Positions 5,580 to 10,086 of a DNA stretch of 10,086 nt are shown piece after piece. Each line of letters begins with the position of its first letter. Position 1 is the first letter of the stretch. A program made the position numbers and the translations under genes. This DNA is from Ruminiclostridium sp. GTDB lineage: Bacteria > Bacillota_A > Clostridia > Oscillospirales > Ruminococcaceae. The notes under the pieces were generated by a model, which was given only the letters and a program-made list of their open reading frames with translations, was not told the origin of the DNA and searched no databases. The DNA lies in NCBI GenBank assembly GCA_017550775.1, contig JAFZOA010000527.1:1-10086 (forward strand), given 5' to 3'.

Positions 5580-7037
5580 ATGAAAAAGACAGCAACATTA
5601 TTAACAGTATCGGCTCTGATTCTCGCGCTCTCCGCGTGCGGCAACTCAGCACCTGCGGCTACCACAACGGCAGCAAGTGAGCAATCCGCAGTCACGACCG
5701 CAAAAACCGAGGATAAGGAAGCAACTACCACAGAACAGACGACAGCACCGGAAGAAACAACGACTGCCGAGACCACGGCAAAGCCTGTCGAGAACAAGGC
5801 AGGGTTTAAGCAGACCGCGACCATTGAAGAAACCGTTCTTATTGACCAAGACGGAATTAAGGTGACCGCAAAGGAGCTTACATACTCCAAATACGCCGCG
5901 AGCATTGAACTTGCACTCGAAAACAACAGCGATAGTGACATTAAGCTGATGAGCGGTACGCTCGGCTACAGCTGCAATTCCGTTAATGGCATAATGTTCA
6001 GCGGCGGTTACTTTAACTGCGAACTGAAAGCAGGCAAAAAGGCGAAAGAAAGCCTTTCTTTCAAGTATGACGAGCTTATGCTGTACGGAATCGACGAGAT
6101 TGCGGATATAGAACTCGGCATCTATTCGACTCCCGGAAGCCTTGACTATACTTATTATCCCGTATCTCAGATAAAGACCTCTGCCGCAAACTCTTATGAC
6201 TACGATAATACGAAATTCCGCAAATCTTTCACAAGCAGCGATATGCAGACCAAACTCGGTTATACTCTGAAATATTCCGCTGAAGATAAGCTCTACGATG
6301 TTGACGATGTGAGCATCGTTTCGGAGATGTTAGTCGAAAACAAGGACGGCGATTCAACTATAATTGTTGAGGCACAGAACGATTCCGCATATCAGAGCAG
6401 ACTTATAGTCAATGATATTTTCATTAACGGTATTAAAGTAAACAGTTCCCGCTGGACAAGCGAACTTATCAATCCCGGCAAGACCGCTATGATAGATGTT
6501 GATCTTTCCTCGGTGTTCCATAAGTCGTATTGGGAAATGTACGGAATAACAGAGGTCAAGAATGTGAAGCTTGGTATAGGACAGTCCGATATGGAAGGTA
6601 AAAACGAATCACAACCCGAAACCATTGAGATACCTATTTCAGGTGGAGCTGACGATGCCGATACTTCCGGAACCGTCGCTTACGATGAGGGCGGTATTCG
6701 CATAATCTACAAGGGTGTTGCGGGCGGCAAGTACGATTACGACGACAGCCTGTATCTGATGTTTATTATAGAAAACACAAGTGGTAAGACGAGAGTAATA
6801 GATGATGACTATAACTCCTTCTCGCTCAACGGCTATATGACAGACAGCTATATTTACAGCTCAACAGTCGGAGACGGAGAGTGTGAAGAGTGGAAGATCG
6901 AGCTTCCCGAGCGTGCTCTCGATGATGCCAGCGTTAAGAAACCCGAGGATATAGAAGAAATCGAGTTTGGCATTGAAGTCCGCGACGAGAATTGGAGCAA
7001 TAAGAAGGAAGGAACGGTTGTGGTAAAACTCGGATAA
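5580..7037 (+). CDS. Secreted lipoprotein with Thr-rich linker and three Ig-like repeats
   Basis: The start at 5580 is preceded by GAGGGGGA (5564-5571) inside the end of the upstream gene and yields a textbook lipoprotein signal: MKK, hydrophobic core, lipobox LSAC with Cys20 as the lipidated residue. A low-complexity Thr/Ala/Glu linker covers about 22-70. The remaining roughly 410 residues consist of three diverged beta-rich repeats. Each has a NG-containing strand (SVNGIM, FINGIK, SLNGYM), a charged turn and strand (ELKAGKKAKESLSF, ELINPGKTAMIDVDL), and a closing motif (IDEIADIELGI, ITEVKNVKLGI, PEDIEEIEFGI). This resembles the DUF4352/Ig-like folds of Gram-positive surface lipoproteins. 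Total length is 485 aa. It probably acts on the outer face of the membrane; ligand and function are unknown. A hairpin follows the stop. Confidence 0.85.
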   Translation: MKKTATLLTVSALILALSACGNSAPAATTTAASEQSAVTTAKTEDKEATTTEQTTAPEETTTAETTAKPVENKAGFKQTATIEETVLIDQDGIKVTAKELTYSKYAASIELALENNSDSDIKLMSGTLGYSCNSVNGIMFSGGYFNCELKAGKKAKESLSFKYDELMLYGIDEIADIELGIYSTPGSLDYTYYPVSQIKTSAANSYDYDNTKFRKSFTSSDMQTKLGYTLKYSAEDKLYDVDDVSIVSEMLVENKDGDSTIIVEAQNDSAYQSRLIVNDIFINGIKVNSSRWTSELINPGKTAMIDVDLSSVFHKSYWEMYGITEVKNVKLGIGQSDMEGKNESQPETIEIPISGGADDADTSGTVAYDEGGIRIIYKGVAGGKYDYDDSLYLMFIIENTSGKTRVIDDDYNSFSLNGYMTDSYIYSSTVGDGECEEWKIELPERALDDASVKKPEDIEEIEFGIEVRDENWSNKKEGTVVVKLG

Positions 7038-7045
7038 ATGGCTTA

Positions 7046-7082
7046 GATAGCACAGCTCATCACTTTGATTGGCTGTGCTATC
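7046..7082 (+). terminator. Rho-independent terminator after the lipoprotein operon
   Basis: A perfect 11-bp stem pairs GATAGCACAGC (7046-7056) with GCTGTGCTATC (7072-7082) around a 15-nt loop, followed by AATTTTAAA. It begins 8 bases after the lipoprotein stop. The T-tract is short, so termination may be incomplete. Confidence 0.75.
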
Positions 7083-7166
7083 AATTTTAAAGAATATGTA
7101 TGTATGTATTCTGAACAAATTAAAGCGAGAAAATTGTGCACAATATACGATTTGCTCTTTATGCTA

Positions 7167-7195
7167 TTGAGATTGTTCGTGAAAAGTGATATAAT
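7167..7195 (+). promoter_or_regulatory. SigA promoter with extended -10 for the dynamin-like operon
   Basis: TTGAGA (7167-7172) is followed after 17 bases by TATAAT (7190-7195), with a TG at 7187-7188 forming an extended -10. The predicted start is near 7202, giving a leader of about 47 nt. The rest of the 7083-7248 gap is AT-rich and shows nothing else that I can support. Confidence 0.8.
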
Positions 7196-7248
7196 ATTAT
7201 GGATAATACACTTATTTATAATACATTATAGAATGAAGGTTGATTTAT

Positions 7249-9834
7249 ATGGCAACGATAAAAATAATCAGCAATCCATATAACAAGAGTTTATCGTATT
7301 TGCTTTATAAAGAGCAAACGCAAAGCTGGGATTATATTGGTCGGGATAGCATAAATAGTAAGCTTCGAGAAACGGACGAGGCTAAGTTTTTCCTGCCTTT
7401 CAGTATAAAAGAAATTATAGATACAATAATTAAGGAATACTATACAGGTGAAGATAGGGTTACCCTTGTTTTTGAAGGTACTACAGATGAGTATGCCGAA
7501 GCTGAAAATATTTGCACGGACGAAGAAATATCCGAAAAGATAAACCTTGTTAAATCTAAATATTTTTTGGAAAATGCCAGAGATATTCTCGATCAGGCAA
7601 AAGCAATATTTGATACTGTCCGTCCGATAATTAAAAATATAGTTAAGGATGATCCTAACATCTCTAAAGGCCTTGAAAAAGTATCCGATGCGCTTAAAGA
7701 TATAATACCGATTTGTATCTTTGGCAACTATAGCGCTGGTAAATCCACATTCATCAACTCTTTGATTGGTTATGAGATACTTCCGAGCGGCGGCGATCCA
7801 GTAACATCTAAAATCTATGAAATTAAACGCTCTTCACAACCGGACAGAGCGAAAGTTGTCTTTGGATACCGAGAAGAACACTTTGAATTGCTTTTTGATG
7901 ATAGGGAATGCCATGTCAGAGACGGTAATAAAGATGCTGATATTATAAAGGAAATCTTAACAGCCATCTCAAAATCAGAGGAAAACTGCCTGTTCGTAAT
8001 GGTAAACATTGCGATAGAAATACTAAACTCGTTTGAAAAAAGAGATAAAAATGAAACCGTTATCAGTAATGTGATTAAGATTGAACTTCCGTTCTGTCAG
8101 AACGGAATACTTGGTCATTCACATAATGAATTCGTTATTTTTGATACCCCCGGCTCTAATTCTAACAGCAACATTGACCACGAACAAGTACTTAAATCAT
8201 CTTTGGAAGGTTTCTCTAACGGTATCCCTGTATGGGTTTCCGGTTACGATTCTATTGATAGCACCGATAATGCTCATCTTTGTGACATGCTGTCACAAAT
8301 AGAAGCTCTTGACAAACGCTTTACTATGATAGTTGTAAATAAAGCTGATTCGACCGAGTTGCCTAAAAACGGTTTCAAAGATGAAGATATTACTGCTCTT
8401 TTGGAATATGAATCTGTCGAAAAGATGTATTCGAGCGGTATATATTTCGTGTCATCAGTAATGGGCCTTTGTGCCAAAAATATAGAAGGTGTAATAAGCG
8501 ATTATCTTCTTGATGTCTTTGACGAAAAAGAAAAGAAGTTTTCTGATCCAACAGCGAGATCGTATAAAAAGCTCTATGAATATAACATCATGCCGCCGCA
8601 GATGAAACAACACGCTGTGGAATATTCGCTTGCTTGTGATAATAATATTTATGCCAACAGCGGTTTATACTGCGTTGAAATGGAAATGGAGCAGTTTGCA
8701 AGCAAGCACGCGGCATATAATAAATATCAGATGGTATATATATTCCTTAAGAGCATAATCGATGAGACAGCACGTAAAATAAGTGAGAAAACAACAATTC
8801 TTCAAGGGATAAAAGAAAAACTGGAAGAGGAGTTTAGCACAAAGGAAAAAGAGCTTATTGAGCAAATTAATAAAGAAACCGACACTTCTTTTCAGCAGTA
8901 TAAGTTTGAATCAGTTGAAAACTTAAAGGCATTTATTAAAAATTGCTTAAATTACGAAACTACTGTCGAGGCACTTGATAAAATAAACGATAGATTTACA
9001 AAAGAGGGAGAACAGGAAAGCGGATTTGATTCTTATGAAGATGATCTGGATAAAGCCAAAAACAATTTGTTCGGTAAAATTGCCGAAAACAGTCAGAAAT
9101 TGTTTACAGGTAACATTAGTAATGTTTTGGGAAACCTAAAAAATCTTGCAGAAGATATTGCTAGCGAATCAAAAGAAGTTCATCAGAAAAAGGAACAAAA
9201 GGACTCCGCCCGAAAGCAGATTGATAAGAAAGCCTCCGATGGATTATTGACAGAAGTAGTTGGATGGTACAAAAGATATTTTGTTGATGCGCAGAATAGA
9301 CTGATAGAAAAAATATCTGGAGATTGGCAGATAAAGGCAAATGAATATAAGGAGATGATGCTTCATATTATTCACGACAGTGATTCAATAACAGAACAAC
9401 AGCGCATCGAAGTATCGGATGTTATTATGAATTTTCAACCTTTTGTGTTCAATGATGATGCTGATATGATTTTTATTAAAGAACGATTCCTGCAAGGAAA
9501 ATTTTTCGGAATACATTTCGTTGACTCTGAGAGGCTTAATACACGCAGTCTTGCTCGTGCATACAATTCAAATATAAAAAAGAATATTAATGAAATGTCA
9601 ATTTTGATTAATAACAGTTATACTTTAAGCTTTAAAGGATGGCAGGAGATGTTAAGAGAAGCAATAAATACGAATATTAGAACATACAATCCCAAACTTC
9701 GTCGAATAGGAAAAGAAATCGAAGAAGAAAACGAGAAGATATTTGAATTACAGATGAATCAGCAGACTATTACAAATTCATTTAGAATTATCGAGGAAAT
9801 GATGGCTTGGAAATCGCTTGAACAGGAGATGTAA
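7249..9834 (+). CDS. Dynamin-like large GTPase (Dynamin_N type) with novel N-terminal domain
   Basis: The ATG at 7249 follows AAGGT (7236-7240); a TTG at 7240 in the same frame overlaps that site and is less likely. The 861-aa product has an unfamiliar N-terminal domain (about 1-95, start MATIKIISNPYNKSLSYLL, core FFLPFSIKEIIDTIIKEYY). A helical bundle arm (about 100-150) follows, then a GTPase domain: G1 GNYSAGKST (159-167), G3 DTPG (299-302) and G4 NKAD (364-367). After about 480 it is almost entirely charged helix and coiled coil (for example KEKLEEEFSTKEKELIEQ), as in the stalk of bacterial dynamin-like proteins. No clear transmembrane segment is seen, so membrane contact would be peripheral or through the partner gene. 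Bacterial dynamins remodel or protect membranes and some act against phages. The function here is not assignable from sequence. The gene is visibly more AT-rich than the operons to its left. Confidence 0.9.
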   Translation: MATIKIISNPYNKSLSYLLYKEQTQSWDYIGRDSINSKLRETDEAKFFLPFSIKEIIDTIIKEYYTGEDRVTLVFEGTTDEYAEAENICTDEEISEKINLVKSKYFLENARDILDQAKAIFDTVRPIIKNIVKDDPNISKGLEKVSDALKDIIPICIFGNYSAGKSTFINSLIGYEILPSGGDPVTSKIYEIKRSSQPDRAKVVFGYREEHFELLFDDRECHVRDGNKDADIIKEILTAISKSEENCLFVMVNIAIEILNSFEKRDKNETVISNVIKIELPFCQNGILGHSHNEFVIFDTPGSNSNSNIDHEQVLKSSLEGFSNGIPVWVSGYDSIDSTDNAHLCDMLSQIEALDKRFTMIVVNKADSTELPKNGFKDEDITALLEYESVEKMYSSGIYFVSSVMGLCAKNIEGVISDYLLDVFDEKEKKFSDPTARSYKKLYEYNIMPPQMKQHAVEYSLACDNNIYANSGLYCVEMEMEQFASKHAAYNKYQMVYIFLKSIIDETARKISEKTTILQGIKEKLEEEFSTKEKELIEQINKETDTSFQQYKFESVENLKAFIKNCLNYETTVEALDKINDRFTKEGEQESGFDSYEDDLDKAKNNLFGKIAENSQKLFTGNISNVLGNLKNLAEDIASESKEVHQKKEQKDSARKQIDKKASDGLLTEVVGWYKRYFVDAQNRLIEKISGDWQIKANEYKEMMLHIIHDSDSITEQQRIEVSDVIMNFQPFVFNDDADMIFIKERFLQGKFFGIHFVDSERLNTRSLARAYNSNIKKNINEMSILINNSYTLSFKGWQEMLREAINTNIRTYNPKLRRIGKEIEEENEKIFELQMNQQTITNSFRIIEEMMAWKSLEQEM

Positions 9835-9837
9835 TCT

Positions 9838-10086
9838 ATGGGTTTAAAGAATGTTGTCCAGCGGGTAGCTGACAAAGCTGCAAACCGTGTTGCAAAGCTT
9901 TCCGCATTAAGCTCGGAACAAGTTCAAGCGGTACAACTTTTAAGAGAAGATTACCTGCTTGAAATGCCTGATCCTACGGGTGCTACCATTACCGAAAGAA
10001 TGATGGCGGCGAGCAGCATTGAGATTTTTAATGCTTATCTTTCTCAGATAAAGGAACTTTATTTACCTATTGAGAAAGAAGCGGAG
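9838..10086 (+). CDS. Partner protein of the dynamin-like GTPase, N-terminal fragment cut by window end
   Basis: An ATG at 9838 opens a frame of 83 codons that is still open at the last base. It lies 3 bp after the GTPase stop, with AGGAG within the end of that gene as its ribosome site, so the two are almost certainly co-transcribed and perhaps translationally coupled. The visible part begins MGLKNVVQRVADKAANRVAK, an amphipathic, positively charged helix that could lie on a membrane surface. It is followed by helical sequence including LSSEQVQAVQLLREDYLLEMPDP and ITERMMAASSIEIFNAYL. No P-loop is seen yet, but in paired bacterial dynamins the G1 motif may come later. No family is recognised from this fragment. 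Confidence 0.85.
   Translation, partial: MGLKNVVQRVADKAANRVAKLSALSSEQVQAVQLLREDYLLEMPDPTGATITERMMAASSIEIFNAYLSQIKELYLPIEKEAE

Noticed and set aside
5549..5941. Minus-strand open frame opposite the lipoprotein signal and linker
   Set aside because: It is a low-complexity Val/Ser/Ala shadow of the Thr-rich linker read in reverse, with no start signal. The plus-strand lipobox is convincing.
7093..7109. Short TATG tandem repeat as a possible phase-variable tract
   Set aside because: There are only about three imperfect units in non-coding DNA, upstream of the predicted promoter and outside its core elements.
7065..7283. 72-codon plus-strand frame between the lipoprotein and GTPase genes
   Set aside because: It starts inside the terminator stem, spans the SigA promoter and overlaps the GTPase start in another frame, and it has no ribosome site.
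1..10086. tRNA, rRNA, CRISPR arrays, riboswitches
   Set aside because: No cloverleaf with a T-loop consensus, no rRNA-like conserved blocks, no regularly spaced repeats and no riboswitch core were recognised on either strand by eye. A covariance-model scan was not possible.

Overview
The window looks like a chromosomal accessory region of a gut Clostridia species, most likely Ruminococcaceae (Ruminococcus or a relative). The indications are moderate GC, strong Gram-positive Shine-Dalgarno sites (AAGGAGG), consensus SigA promoters, a lipoprotein with the Thr/Glu/Ala-rich linker common in ruminococci, and a fragment of a clostridial-type transposon serine recombinase. No rRNA, tRNA, CRISPR array or intact mobile element was seen. 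This taxonomic call is recognition, not a search result.

Layout. (1) Positions 1-about 750 are gene debris: the 5' part of a DMT/EamA drug/metabolite transporter, with a TAG where the family has Trp, joined near 555 to an internal fragment of a serine recombinase. (2) Positions 798-5161 hold a minus-strand operon. It runs from a perfect TTGACA-17-TATAAT promoter (5133-5161) to a hairpin terminator (798-832). Its order is a 376-aa unknown protein, a Ser/Thr kinase fused to a P-loop (NB-ARC/STAND-like) NTPase, the rest of that NTPase with a TPR region, and a 107-aa unknown protein. The kinase-NTPase and the NTPase-TPR reading frames are one gene of about 912 codons split by a single in-frame TAA just after Walker B. 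(3) Positions 5189-5230 hold a perfect 16-bp inverted repeat in the divergent intergenic region. (4) Positions 5303-7037 hold a tight plus-strand operon of two tiny membrane proteins and a large lipoprotein. The first small protein has a CNCSCGCG tail; the second is a DUF1232-like protein of 53 aa. A hairpin follows at 7046-7082. (5) From 7167 a SigA promoter with an extended -10 drives a more AT-rich plus-strand operon: an 861-aa dynamin-like GTPase with an unfamiliar N-terminal domain, then, 3 bp later, a second gene that runs off the window end.

How they may work together. The kinase-STAND-TPR operon has the architecture of a signal-sensing or antiphage NTPase, in which the TPR part senses, the NTPase switches and the kinase is the output. 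The in-frame stop suggests it is broken, or split, in this strain. The dynamin-like GTPase operon is probably a separate membrane-remodelling or defence module. The lipoprotein operon looks like an envelope unit. The neighbouring recombinase scar is consistent with an accessory island, but no element boundaries can be drawn from this window.
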